DNA of 13,146 bases, from the NCBI GenBank assembly GCA_000436695.1, contig HF992632.1:1-13146 (forward strand), given 5' to 3'. The position numbers and the translations under genes were made by a program. Of this stretch, positions 1 to 7,852 are shown one piece after another (within the stretch, counting starts at the first letter, position 1; the number at the start of each line of letters is the position of its first letter). The notes under the pieces are model-generated. The model ran no database searches. It was not told the origin of the DNA and saw only the letters and a program-made list of their open reading frames with translations. The DNA comes from Prevotella sp. CAG:1185. GTDB lineage: Bacteria > Bacteroidota > Bacteroidia > Bacteroidales > Bacteroidaceae.

Positions 1-39
1 GTCTCGCAAAAATGGGCTTTTTAAGGGACGACTAATTAC

Positions 40-93
40 AAAAAAATACGCATCATGATGATATGTCGTGAACAATAATACATCATGATGCGT
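40..93 (-). terminator. Intrinsic terminator of the jet operon
   Basis: Read on the minus strand, a perfect 13-bp stem (ACGCATCATGATG at 48-60 with CATCATGATGCGT at 81-93, 20-nt loop) is followed directly by A and then six or more T residues (complement of 41-47). This is the stem plus U-tract layout of a Rho-independent terminator, about 290 nt downstream of the jetD stop. The plus strand has no T-run after the stem, so the signal points one way. The loop is longer than usual and the stem is not very GC-rich. Each arm contains the 10-bp palindrome CATCATGATG, so the site could also bind a protein. Confidence 0.7.
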
Positions 94-381
94 TAAACCA
101 CAATAGAGTATCAGACCGCACATAGTTTTAGCTGTTTTGTACATTCATGCTTTCAGCAGTTTTTTTATCTTCTATTGGTATTTTCTTGTTTTCTATTAGC
201 GTCTTTCTGTTTCCCATTGCCGTCTTTTAGTTCGGCTTTTCATTGACATAGCACGCTATGCCTGCTAAATATATAACGAAAATCAGCTGAATATAAAGCA
301 AAAATACATGCCGAATCGTGATAACAGATTTGGGGTAATTAGTAAGGCTGTGCTGTGAAGAGTGTTGATGACGACTTGTCG
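94..381. other. Non-coding tail between jetD and its terminator
   Basis: No convincing ORF is seen. Besides the 21-bp repeat units at 171-233, it holds a short perfect inverted repeat, CATAGC (247-252) and GCTATG (255-260), separated by two bases. The rest is AT-rich with no structure I can interpret. It is probably the 3' untranslated part of the jet transcript. Confidence 0.5.
171..233 (-). repeat. Three degenerate 21-bp tandem units
   Basis: On the plus strand the units are 171-191, 192-212 and 213-233. Units 1 and 2 agree at 15 of 21 positions and units 2 and 3 at 14 of 21. On the minus strand each reads roughly AAAAGACGCCAATAGAAA. The 21-nt period keeps a minus-strand frame open (it would encode lysine/asparagine-rich heptads ending at TAA 168-170). 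However, no ATG lies between the preceding in-frame TGA and the repeats, so I treat this as non-coding. Similar imperfect intergenic arrays are, from memory, common in Prevotella. Confidence 0.5.
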
Positions 382-1527
382 CTACTGATTGAATAATTCT
401 CTTATATATTCAATGACGTAGCTCTGCGGGATTTTCTCCTGCTCCAGTCGCCAGTTGTTAGCCTTTATTGTTTGGTAGATGCTGTTCTCCTCGTCGGTAA
501 GGTTCAGGTCTGCTGACACCTTGCTGGGCTTGCCCTCATCATTCTCAAAAAATCGGGTGAAGATGGCGCTGTCCATAAGGATGCTTCTGGTTTGCGGAAA
601 ATAGCCGCGGAACTGCGACAGAATCTCGAAACCTTGGGCGTCTAAGTCGCCCCAATAGTAGAGTGGGGTGCCGGCAAGGAATGACGCAGCCTTAAGACTT
701 GACACGCCATAGCCGTGTCCCCATATAATAAGGGCATTGGCCACGGGAGGAAAGGTGAGAAAGTTGACCTTGTTCTCTACGATAAACACCGACTGCACCT
801 TCCAGCTGACGGCGCAAAATTGGCTCACGGGCAGGCTTATGTCCTTCAGTCCTGCCGCGCATGACAGGGCAAGACTGTCGTCGAGAAAGCGCACACGTAT
901 CAGTTCCTCGTCATATTTAAGGCTGAAACGCGGCTCAAAACGTTTCTCGTCAGTGTTTATATGGCCGGCTATTACGATGTCGAGCAGCTCGCGGAGTATT
1001 CCCATGTTCTGCTCAACAAACTTGGTGTGAACCTCTATTGGCAGCTCGCGGATATACATACAGGGCCTGGGGTTGAGGCTGAAATAGCGCAATACCTTAA
1101 GCAGGCCGGGCCATGCGGCCGAGTTGGCCACTACTTTAAGCGGATGAGCCTTAACCCAGCCGGCAAGTACAGGGAAGGCAGACAGAATGGAGCTTACGTC
1201 ATGCTTGAACTGCCTTGCCTCGGCTTCTTTTCGGATAAACTTAAGAAAGTCGGCCTCTGTGTCGAAGGCTATCTCCTTGGGCAGGTCTTGCTCGCCCAAT
1301 TTCTTGTGCCTTACGGTCTGCCATATCACCGTATATCCGTAGCCGCGCCTCTCCTTGGAGTTGTCGGTTATGTCGTTAAGCTCAGCCTGATACACGGCAA
1401 AATCGTCGCTCGGCTTCTTGTTGCACGGAATAACTATCCTCTCGAAGTCTGCCCCCGAGGCAACATCCTGCAGATAGCGTATGTATCTGTTCTCGGCCTT
1501 GCTCCTTATTTCAGCTGCCTTTATCAT
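382..1527 (-). CDS. jetD: Wadjet subunit JetD, Toprim nuclease
   Basis: JetD is the nuclease of the Wadjet anti-plasmid system; it cuts DNA that the JetABC motor has extruded into a loop. The 381 aa fit the family architecture: an N-terminal arm/winged-helix region (DUF3322-like, roughly residues 1-190) and a C-terminal topoisomerase VI-A-like Toprim domain (DUF2220-like, roughly 200-381). Visible Toprim signatures are VFIVENKVNF with E251, the glycine-rich IIWGHGYG (267-274), and the acidic metal-binding pair in YWGDLDAQG (D294, D296). All expected acidic residues are present, so the enzyme looks intact. Its ATG overlaps the jetC stop by 4 nt, consistent with translational coupling at the end of the operon. 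The system assignment rests on the whole cluster and is firm. Confidence 0.93.
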   Translation of the reverse strand: MIKAAEIRSKAENRYIRYLQDVASGADFERIVIPCNKKPSDDFAVYQAELNDITDNSKERRGYGYTVIWQTVRHKKLGEQDLPKEIAFDTEADFLKFIRKEAEARQFKHDVSSILSAFPVLAGWVKAHPLKVVANSAAWPGLLKVLRYFSLNPRPCMYIRELPIEVHTKFVEQNMGILRELLDIVIAGHINTDEKRFEPRFSLKYDEELIRVRFLDDSLALSCAAGLKDISLPVSQFCAVSWKVQSVFIVENKVNFLTFPPVANALIIWGHGYGVSSLKAASFLAGTPLYYWGDLDAQGFEILSQFRGYFPQTRSILMDSAIFTRFFENDEGKPSKVSADLNLTDEENSIYQTIKANNWRLEQEKIPQSYVIEYIRELFNQ

Positions 1528-4500
1528 GACGTCTTGCTCCGTTTATATTCTTCTTTATATTCAACGATGGGCATGTTGTAGAGCACCGACTCGTCGCCTT
1601 TGCGCTCTACATAATGCACAAACGATATGTTGTTCTCAACTATGTGTATGTTGTCGCTCGGCGTGACAACGAGCAGCTGCAGATGGAGCTGGTTGCAGAG
1701 GTCGAGCAGATAGCGCGCCTTGTCCTCGTCCTGCGCCTTGAAGGCCTCGTCGATGGCTATAAACCTGAACGACGACTCGAGGCCGCTCTCGGTGAACCCG
1801 AACTGATAGGCTATGGCAGAGCCGAGTATGGTGTAGGTAAGCTGCGCCTTCTCGCCGCCCGACAGCTGCCCCATGCTCTCGTAGGTCTTGTATTTGCTGC
1901 CCGTAGCCTGATAAAACTCTTCGGCCCTGTAGGTGAACCACGAGCGCACGTCGGTAACCTTGCTGCGCCACTGTCCGTCCTCAAGCTTCTTCATGAACGG
2001 CTCTATGTGCTCCTCAAAGTGGCGCTGGCGGCCGTCTGTCGTAGAGTTTACCTCGTGTACGTTTGGTATGGCCTGCCTCAGCAGACTGCAAAATTCCTTG
2101 GTCTCGGCGTTCTGCTTCTTGGTGGCGGTAAGCTGTATGTAGGTGCCCTGATCCTTGTTGAACACAATCTCGCGGAGCGACCTGTTCAGATGGTCTATCG
2201 CCTTGTCGATGTCGGCCTCCCAATGCTCAAAGAAACATTTGTATGAGTTCACCTTGATGTTCATCGTGTCCTGAAGATACTGGTTGAAGTCATTCTCATA
2301 GCTTATCAGGTCTTCCTCTTTCAGCTTGCTGTAGAGTTTCTGATATTCTTCGATAAACTCGGTGTTGTCGGCGTCGGGCAGGCTGCTCACGTCAGAGTTC
2401 CAGTCCTTATACTTCTCGGCAAGCTCCTTCGAGGGGCGCTTAAACTTCATTATCTGCTTTATCACCTTCTTCTCCAGGTCGTTCTTCTCGTTGCTTTTGC
2501 TCCTAAGAGTGTTCTCCAGATATGTGTAGAACGCGTTGCGCCGGTTCTCGAGGCTGTAGAGCGGAATTTCGAGCATCTCGGGGTGCTGCTGCTCAAAGTC
2601 GAGCATGTCTATTACGCCAATCTTGTTGACAAACTCCTGATAGCTCAGTCTTTTGCCCGATAGGTCTTTCTGCTCCTCGCCAATGTTGTATATCGTTATG
2701 TTGGTGATGTCCTTGTCTTTCTCCATCGCCCTCACCTTGGCCTCAACGGCCTTCAGCTCTTCTCTCAGAGCCTGCCCCTTGTTGTCGGCAGCCTCAAGTT
2801 TCTTCTTCTGCTCCTCAAGCTCCTCAATGGCCTGCGCGCACGACATCCAGTCTATAGCCTCATGGTCGTCGAAGCCTATCAGCAGGTTGTTCAGCAGACT
2901 TATGCGCTGCCGGCATCCTTCCTGTCGCTCCTCTATGGACTTAATCTTTGCGCCGTTGTCCTTCAGTTCGTCCTGCAGCCTGCATATTTCCTTGGTGAGG
3001 AAGGCTATTTTCTCCTTGTTTTCCCATCCCAGCACATAGTTGTCCCTGCTGCGGGTTTCCCGCCGGTCGTCCTTTTCGTGCTTGTTGCCAACCGACTTAA
3101 TCAGTCCTTCCTTGGTTACGGCCTTCTCGCTGTAATCGTCAAACTCGTCGAGGCTGTCAACGCAGGCGTAGTTGTATCTCTGTGAAATCTCGTCCTCAAC
3201 CCATTCAACATACCTGTTGTCGGGCTTAAACTCAATCTTGCGTATCAGGCGGTTGTCGTCGTCGTCGTTTATCTCCATCTCCTTCAGCGGCGTAAAGCCC
3301 TGATAGCGGTGATATACAATACGGCCGTTGAGGTTGTGGCTGTTTACATATTCGTTTACCGTGTGATAATATTTCTCGGGAACGATGAGCCTCAGCGCGA
3401 AGTTGTGGAGTATGCGCTCTATCGACGGCTCCCACTCACGCTCGCTGTCTTTAACCCTTATAAGCTCGCCTATGAACGGGATGTCGTCGGGCGTGGCACC
3501 CGTGTGCCTCAGTATCTCTTCCCTTATCTCAGACACTCGGCCCGATATGTTGTTCTTGTTCTTCTCGAGGTCTTTTATTATCTTGGCGTTTTCCTCCAGA
3601 TTATTCTTTATCTCGTCGGCTTTGTTCTTCTCCTGTCTCAACTTTTCCGACAGCTCCTCCAGCTCGCCCTGCCTGTCAAGGTTCTCCTCTCCGGCGCGCT
3701 TGCGGCTCTTCTCAAAGTCGTCTTTCAGCGGGTTTGGGGGCAGTTCAAGCGCGGCTGCAATCTTGTTATACTCCTCAGCCTTTAAGGTTCTTTTGTCTCT
3801 CTCCTTGGTCAGCCTCTTTATTTCTTCTGTCAGCGAGGCTATCTGCCGGCTCACTTCGTCGTTGTCTATGTCGGCCTCAATCTTTCTGCGCTGCCTGTTC
3901 AGCTCCTCAAGCTGCGCCGTAAGGTCTTTCAGCTTGTCGTTCTGCTTCTGCAGTTCCTTCTCGTTCTCGGCCATTTTCTTTTCCGACAGCGTTACAATCC
4001 TTGACGCAAACCAGTAGGCGGCAATGCTCTTGTTCTGTTCAAGCTGCCTTATGTCCTGATCAATGGCGTGCAGCTTGTCGGCGTTGTCGTTGATGGGCTT
4101 CAGCATGTTTATCTGTTCCCTCGTCTTGTCAATGTTGATTTTTGCCTCCATCAGGTTGTGGAAGTTGTCGTGCAGCTCGGTATACTGTTCTTCGGCAGGC
4201 TCCTCGTCGAGCATGTTGTTGCGTATAAAGCTGTTGAGGTCGTCAAGAATCTTAACGCCCACAATCTGGTTAAACAGCGTAAGGGCCTTGTTGGAGCGCA
4301 TGTTGAACATCAGGCACATCTTTTCGGCATAGGCATAAGGACCGTTGCAGAAGTCGATCACCTTCTTGGCAGAGAAGGCGTTGTAGTGCTTTTCGAGCTG
4401 CTTGCGCCAGTCGCCGCGCGAGTCAAACTGCGCAAAGTCCTTACCTATTTCGAGCGGCGCCTTGGCTATGCCGTATATGGTCTTTAGTTCCTGCCCGATG

Positions 4501-4922
4501 AAGTAGCGTATCTGAAACAGCGTAACCACCTTGCCGTCGGCATTGTTAAACGAGGCAAGCAGCACCGAGCGTGCGTTTCGGTCGCGTAGCTTCAGCGTTA
4601 TGGTTTCGGTGCTGCCCTCTTTCTGCTGCGTTCCGTAGCATCCCAGGACATACGACTCCTCCGTGCGCGCTCCTTTCTTTTCAATGCCCGACGACTGGTT
4701 GTAAAACCGCTGTCGCTTCAGCGGCACGAGCAGGGTGAGCAGCGCGTCTACGAGGGTGCTCTTGCCCGATGCGTTGGCTCCCGTGAGCAGCGAGTTGCAC
4801 CTCTGGGGACTTATGCGGTAAACCCTGTTGTTGAATGTTCCCCAGTTGTAAATCTCCATATAGTCGAGTCGGAATCCGGACTTCTCTGGAGTCGTGTTAA
4901 ATAGATTCATCTGTTGTATCAT
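1524..4922 (-). CDS. jetC: Wadjet subunit JetC, SMC/MukB-like ATPase
   Basis: JetC is the SMC-family motor that, with JetA and JetB, extrudes DNA loops and recognises small circular DNA. The 1132-aa protein has an N-terminal Walker A (GANASGKST, residues 48-56), two long charged coiled-coil arms (about 280-470 and 690-800 onward), and a hinge-like globular segment around 480-660. At the C-terminal head are the ABC signature LSGGEK (1020-1025) and the Walker B FIAIDEAF (D1058, E1059). All ATPase motifs are intact. The annotated ATG overlaps the jetB end by 26 nt; an internal ATG at codon 5 (4908-4910) would shorten the overlap to 14 nt and cannot be excluded. The size and head motifs match JetC rather than a chromosomal SMC, and the neighbours decide it. 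Confidence 0.94.
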   Translation of the reverse strand: MIQQMNLFNTTPEKSGFRLDYMEIYNWGTFNNRVYRISPQRCNSLLTGANASGKSTLVDALLTLLVPLKRQRFYNQSSGIEKKGARTEESYVLGCYGTQQKEGSTETITLKLRDRNARSVLLASFNNADGKVVTLFQIRYFIGQELKTIYGIAKAPLEIGKDFAQFDSRGDWRKQLEKHYNAFSAKKVIDFCNGPYAYAEKMCLMFNMRSNKALTLFNQIVGVKILDDLNSFIRNNMLDEEPAEEQYTELHDNFHNLMEAKINIDKTREQINMLKPINDNADKLHAIDQDIRQLEQNKSIAAYWFASRIVTLSEKKMAENEKELQKQNDKLKDLTAQLEELNRQRRKIEADIDNDEVSRQIASLTEEIKRLTKERDKRTLKAEEYNKIAAALELPPNPLKDDFEKSRKRAGEENLDRQGELEELSEKLRQEKNKADEIKNNLEENAKIIKDLEKNKNNISGRVSEIREEILRHTGATPDDIPFIGELIRVKDSEREWEPSIERILHNFALRLIVPEKYYHTVNEYVNSHNLNGRIVYHRYQGFTPLKEMEINDDDDNRLIRKIEFKPDNRYVEWVEDEISQRYNYACVDSLDEFDDYSEKAVTKEGLIKSVGNKHEKDDRRETRSRDNYVLGWENKEKIAFLTKEICRLQDELKDNGAKIKSIEERQEGCRQRISLLNNLLIGFDDHEAIDWMSCAQAIEELEEQKKKLEAADNKGQALREELKAVEAKVRAMEKDKDITNITIYNIGEEQKDLSGKRLSYQEFVNKIGVIDMLDFEQQHPEMLEIPLYSLENRRNAFYTYLENTLRSKSNEKNDLEKKVIKQIMKFKRPSKELAEKYKDWNSDVSSLPDADNTEFIEEYQKLYSKLKEEDLISYENDFNQYLQDTMNIKVNSYKCFFEHWEADIDKAIDHLNRSLREIVFNKDQGTYIQLTATKKQNAETKEFCSLLRQAIPNVHEVNSTTDGRQRHFEEHIEPFMKKLEDGQWRSKVTDVRSWFTYRAEEFYQATGSKYKTYESMGQLSGGEKAQLTYTILGSAIAYQFGFTESGLESSFRFIAIDEAFKAQDEDKARYLLDLCNQLHLQLLVVTPSDNIHIVENNISFVHYVERKGDESVLYNMPIVEYKEEYKRSKTS

Positions 4923-5484
4923 ACTCTTTCAGCTTTTGTTTGAATTCGGCAAGGTCATCCAGTGTGACTTTTTCCTTTATTATGCGGTGTATCCTGTACA
5001 GCGTCTCGTCGGTTTCGAGCTTCTTCACCTCGGCAAGAAATCCCATGTCGATAACTTTTGATATGTTGGAGTCGAGGTCTTGCTTGAACTTCACCTGATT
5101 GAATCCCACGGGCAGAAACATCTCCACCTCTTCCTTAATCTGTGTTGTGGTTACATATTTCTCGTCGGCCTGCGAGTCGGTAGGATTCATCTCAAATTCG
5201 TAAAGCATGTTGCGCAGCACAATAAGTATCACCGAAATCTCAAATCCGAGTTGCCTTCGCGTGGCAAGGTTTATGGTCTTGCCTTCGTCGAGCATGGCCT
5301 GCCTTACAAAGGCAAAGCCCTCATCCTTCTTAACAATGAGTTCGAGCCCAATCACGCCGAGGTAGGCCTGTATGTCAGCCTGGTATTGCAGTATGTCGTT
5401 CCAGGCCGGGTCGTTATATTCTACAATTCCTTTCAGTAACTTTACTATGGCCTTCGAGTAAGGCTTTATGTCTGTTGTGCTCAT
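4897..5484 (-). CDS. jetB: Wadjet subunit JetB, MukE-like (DUF4194)
   Basis: JetB is the small kite-like (MukE-type) subunit that bridges the JetA kleisin and the JetC ATPase heads. The 195-aa protein is predicted mostly helical with tandem winged-helix character. The segment QAYLGVIGLELIVKKDEGFA (about residues 39-58) is typical of DUF4194 proteins. No catalytic motif is expected and none is seen. Its ATG overlaps the jetA stop in an ATGA (4 nt), and its 3' end overlaps jetC by 26 nt, the order found in other jet operons. Assignment relies on length, family flavour and position between jetA and jetC; I see no signs of damage. Confidence 0.88.
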   Translation of the reverse strand: MSTTDIKPYSKAIVKLLKGIVEYNDPAWNDILQYQADIQAYLGVIGLELIVKKDEGFAFVRQAMLDEGKTINLATRRQLGFEISVILIVLRNMLYEFEMNPTDSQADEKYVTTTQIKEEVEMFLPVGFNQVKFKQDLDSNISKVIDMGFLAEVKKLETDETLYRIHRIIKEKVTLDDLAEFKQKLKEYDTTDESI

Positions 5485-6953
5485 TTTCTGACTATAATTA
5501 TTTCGGGTATTACAATCTTTCTCCTGTTCTCCGTGTCAAATATTATGTCTTGCGTCCTGTCGGCATTCACCGTCGTGCTGTACCCTTTCAGCACGTTGAT
5601 GTATCCGAAAATCTCTGTCAGTCCCTTGGTTATGCCCTTTGATGCCTCAATCACCTCGCCGAGCGTGGCCTGCTTCTTCTTTTTCAGCACAGCGTCGATA
5701 TTGTTGCGAAGCGTCTCGCGGTCAATAAAGTAGGCGTTATACAGCTGCCCTATGCGGTTAAGGTCGTCAATGCTCAGGTCGGCATTGGCAGGCCTGTCGT
5801 TATATTCAATTTCCTGCGCAGGCTCCAGCGTGAGCGGCCTTTCCAGCGGCAGCCTTATCTTAATCTCCTCAATCTCGAAGCCTATGTCGGGCGTTTCGCG
5901 CCTTTTGCTTATGCCTATAAGCATCTTCTTTATGTCGTTTATGGTCTGTTTCGTAACGCTGTAGTCCGACTGCTCGTTCTGTCTTATTATGCGGCTTAGC
6001 TTCTCGGCCATCCTGTCGTTGGTGCGGCACACGTTCTGTCCGGCATTGAACAGATACAGAATTATGTCCTTCAAGAAGAAGTCGTGCACGTCGATGTGCC
6101 TGTTGTCGAGCGACTCAAACAGCTCCTGCGTCATGGTCTTCCATTCATTCTGAAGGTTAGACGACAGCAGAAAGTCCCAGAAAGCATAGAAGCTCTTGCC
6201 CTGCGACGAGTTCTTCAGCTTGCTGTAGGCATCGAAGGTGTAGTTAAGAATCTCCTTCTTCTGCGAGTTCTCGGTCTGCTGCTGATAAATCTGCTTGATG
6301 ATGTCCTTAAAGTTGTTGTCCACCTCCTTAAAGTCAGACAGCAGCTCCTTGGCGAGCTTGTTGAGCGAGTTGTAGCGCGGCACAATCTGATAGTCCTCAA
6401 ACACCGTCACGTCGTCGCCGTTTTCCAGCTGCTCTATCTGCCTTTCTATCTCGGCCTTCTTCTCCTTCAGCAGTTCAAGGCGCTTGCTGCGGTCTTCGTT
6501 GGTAAACTCTACAAGCTCCTTCAGCTGTCCGAAGAGCGAGTTGAACTTCGACTCCGTGCCCACATATTTCTCCTTTCTCAGACTGTTGTCAATCCAGTCG
6601 ATAACCTTGCTCGTGTATGCCGAAATCTCATACATCACCTCGCCCACCTCGTTCTGATAGTTGGTCAGATATCCGTTGTTGGTCCAGTTGGTTATCCATC
6701 GTCGAGCCTTCTCCTCGTTAGTTTCAATGGTGTTAGGCATTTTGTCGTCGTCCTCCTCCTCGATGTCGCCGTCGTCCATCCCGTCGAACCTTATTACAAG
6801 TCTTTGGTGAATATACTCCCACGACACGGCAGTCTTGTCGTCGAACACGTCGAGCAGGAACAAGAGGAAGAACTTCAGGTTCTTAGTCCTCATTTTCAGC
6901 AGTTTGATGCTGGGCGAATTTTCCAGTATATCTATTAATTGTATTTTGTCCAT
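5481..6953 (-). CDS. jetA: Wadjet subunit JetA, MukF-like kleisin (DUF3375)
   Basis: JetA is the kleisin-like (MukF-type) subunit that closes the JetC ring. It is the first gene of the operon. The 490-aa protein has an N-terminal winged-helix dimerisation region (about 1-130, including a WEYIHQRL segment). An acidic insert follows near residues 58-68 (GDIEEEDDDK), then a charged helical middle section with a coiled coil near 155-180, and a C-terminal beta-rich winged-helix end (IVIPEIIIVRK). The total length and four-gene order look closest to type I Wadjet, but I cannot confirm the subtype by alignment. The ATG at 6951-6953 lies about 90 nt downstream of a candidate -7 box. No upstream in-frame start is needed to reach family length. 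Confidence 0.88.
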   Translation of the reverse strand: MDKIQLIDILENSPSIKLLKMRTKNLKFFLLFLLDVFDDKTAVSWEYIHQRLVIRFDGMDDGDIEEEDDDKMPNTIETNEEKARRWITNWTNNGYLTNYQNEVGEVMYEISAYTSKVIDWIDNSLRKEKYVGTESKFNSLFGQLKELVEFTNEDRSKRLELLKEKKAEIERQIEQLENGDDVTVFEDYQIVPRYNSLNKLAKELLSDFKEVDNNFKDIIKQIYQQQTENSQKKEILNYTFDAYSKLKNSSQGKSFYAFWDFLLSSNLQNEWKTMTQELFESLDNRHIDVHDFFLKDIILYLFNAGQNVCRTNDRMAEKLSRIIRQNEQSDYSVTKQTINDIKKMLIGISKRRETPDIGFEIEEIKIRLPLERPLTLEPAQEIEYNDRPANADLSIDDLNRIGQLYNAYFIDRETLRNNIDAVLKKKKQATLGEVIEASKGITKGLTEIFGYINVLKGYSTTVNADRTQDIIFDTENRRKIVIPEIIIVRK

Positions 6954-7046
6954 GAGTGCTTAAATGTTGTGCAGCACAGAATTTTTATTGTATATAATTC
7001 ATTCCAAATGAGCTGCAGAATGTATGGCGAATTTAGCAAACGGGTG

Positions 7047-7054
7047 CAAAAGTA
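7047..7054 (-). promoter_or_regulatory. Candidate -7 box of the jet operon promoter
   Basis: Read on the minus strand the bases are TACTTTTG followed by C, fitting the Bacteroidota consensus TAnnTTTG. Transcription would start near 7040, giving a 5' leader of about 85 nt before jetA. No clear TTTG -33 element is found 19-21 bp upstream. Unlike the three plus-strand promoters in this window, no TACGAA element precedes it. Confidence 0.55.
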
Positions 7055-7125
7055 CTAAATATTCAAGAGAAACTTTTTCTTCAGATTATGAATTTCAGGC
7101 TCACCCCCCGCATTCCTGCTGATTT

Positions 7126-7158
7126 GGAGGGGAGGGAGGGGGATTGAAGTTTGGGGGG
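7126..7158 (+). other. G-rich stretch, potential G-quadruplex
   Basis: Four G-tracts (7129-7132, 7134-7136, 7138-7142, 7153-7158) are separated by loops of 1, 1 and 10 nt, which fits a relaxed G-quadruplex pattern. A C6 run at 7104-7109 could instead pair with one of the G-tracts. It lies about 75-100 bp upstream of the jet -7 box in otherwise AT-rich DNA. Long G-runs are also prone to slippage. Confidence 0.45.
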
Positions 7159-7433
7159 ATATGTAGTTAAGGCAATATCTGTTAAGGCTGTATCAAATCC
7201 AAAAGCTTGTTGTTTTTTGATGCTTGTCTTTTTGTGATGACATTTGTAACTGATATTTTGATAACTTTACTGAGTAATTGTCAATAAGTATTCATGCAGG
7301 AGCAACGATGAATGTTGCCTGTGTCACCTTCTTTTTATCCGTTCGGAATAGTATTTTTTATGGTAAAAACCTATGACAAAAATATTTTTCAATCTGGAAA
7401 ACGAAAGGTAAACGTATGTTAATAGAATGACAA

Positions 7434-7463
7434 TTGATATATTAAATCATTAACATAAATTTG
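7434..7463 (+). promoter_or_regulatory. Orphan Bacteroidota-type promoter
   Basis: TTG (7434-7436), a 19-bp spacer and TAAATTTG (7456-7463) match the consensus TTTG-N19-21-TAnnTTTG better than any other site here. Transcription would start near 7470. The next gene starts 400 nt later, so the site drives either a long leader of the propeller operon or a separate non-coding transcript through the 22-bp array. Confidence 0.45.
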
Positions 7464-7508
7464 CAATAGCGTCACTAAATGTCTCTTTAAATCCTTATTT
7501 TGAAGCCT

Positions 7509-7596
7509 AAAAGCATAGATTTCGGCATACAAAATGCCTTGTTTTTATCAGTAAACGGCCCACTTTCTGTGCGTAAATGGGCCAGTTATGTTTTTT
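7509..7596 (+). repeat. Four degenerate 22-bp tandem units
   Basis: Units start at 7509, 7531, 7553 and 7575, and each begins with AAA. Most then carry a GCC- or GGCC-like core at unit positions 5-9 and T at positions 12-13. Neighbouring units also pair: GGCAT (7524-7528) with ATGCC (7534-7538), and GGCCCA (7557-7562) with TGGGCC (7578-7583), so a transcript could form hairpins. The periodicity is visible by eye; identity between units is low. Confidence 0.45.
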
Positions 7597-7686
7597 AACA
7601 CTTCATCTTCTCATTGTGTTTTGCCGTAATTACCTGTCTATCAGATAATTAACAAAATATCCGATTTTTTGCCTTTTTTCGCCTAA

Positions 7687-7698
7687 AAATACGTATTT
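7687..7698. repeat. 12-bp perfect palindrome
   Basis: AAATACGTATTT is a perfect palindrome about 180 bp upstream of the propeller gene. It could be an operator half of an upstream regulatory site. AT-rich palindromes of this length also arise by chance, so the call is weak. Confidence 0.25.
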
Positions 7699-7816
7699 GT
7701 GAAGAGCATGCGTGTTATGAAGGCGTCAAATGGTTTAGAAATATGAAAATAGTTTTACAATATAGGGCTTGAGATTGATGTAGGGCTTAATTAAAATTTG
7801 CGTGATTTATTTATGC

Positions 7817-7835
7817 TACGAATATAGAGTTCGTA
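7817..7835. promoter_or_regulatory. Shared operator-like element, copy 1
   Basis: TACGAATATAGAGTTCGTA is an inverted repeat with perfect 6-bp arms (7817-7822 and 7830-7835) around 7 bp. It ends 9 bp before the -7 box TAATTTTG and so covers the -33 region. A further TATTCGTA (7839-7846) pairs with TACGAATA (7817-7824) and runs into the -7 box. Related elements sit at the same place before the WG-repeat and retron promoters. Position over the core promoter suggests a repressor site, possibly for the WYL protein encoded downstream. Confidence 0.55.
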
Positions 7836-7844
7836 TATTATTCG

Positions 7845-7852
7845 TAATTTTG
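7845..7852 (+). promoter_or_regulatory. -7 box of the propeller/WYL operon
   Basis: TAATTTTG fits TAnnTTTG and is preceded by TTCG, a common extension of Bacteroidota promoters. A start near 7858 leaves a leader of about 20 nt before the ATG at 7879. No clean TTTG -33 element is visible because the operator-like element occupies that position. Confidence 0.55.

Noticed and set aside
1..24. C-terminal end of a plus-strand gene entering from the left
   Set aside because: Short open frames reach the left edge in all three plus frames, but none can be recognised from so few codons.
165..240. Minus-strand coding of a heptad-repeat peptide over the 21-bp units
   Set aside because: The frame is open only from a TGA to the TAA at 168-170 and has no start codon. 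The multiple-of-three period alone is not evidence of coding.
961..1581. 206-aa plus-strand ORF opposite jetD
   Set aside because: It is antisense to an intact jetD with clear Toprim motifs and has no recognisable domain. Open antisense frames are common in GC-rich genes.
3385..4017. 210-aa serine-rich plus-strand ORF opposite jetC
   Set aside because: Its serine/leucine-rich composition is the mirror image of the lysine/glutamate-rich coiled coil of JetC.
6084..6938. 284-aa plus-strand ORF opposite jetA
   Set aside because: Valine/leucine-rich shadow of jetA with no start context or family similarity.
7509..7596. CRISPR array
   Set aside because: Units are directly tandem, too short and too divergent. 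There are no conserved repeats with unique spacers and no cas genes.
7577..7648. 23-aa hydrophobic ORF in the intergenic region
   Set aside because: It starts inside the 22-bp array, has no promoter or leader features of its own, and hydrophobic short ORFs are expected by chance in T-rich DNA.
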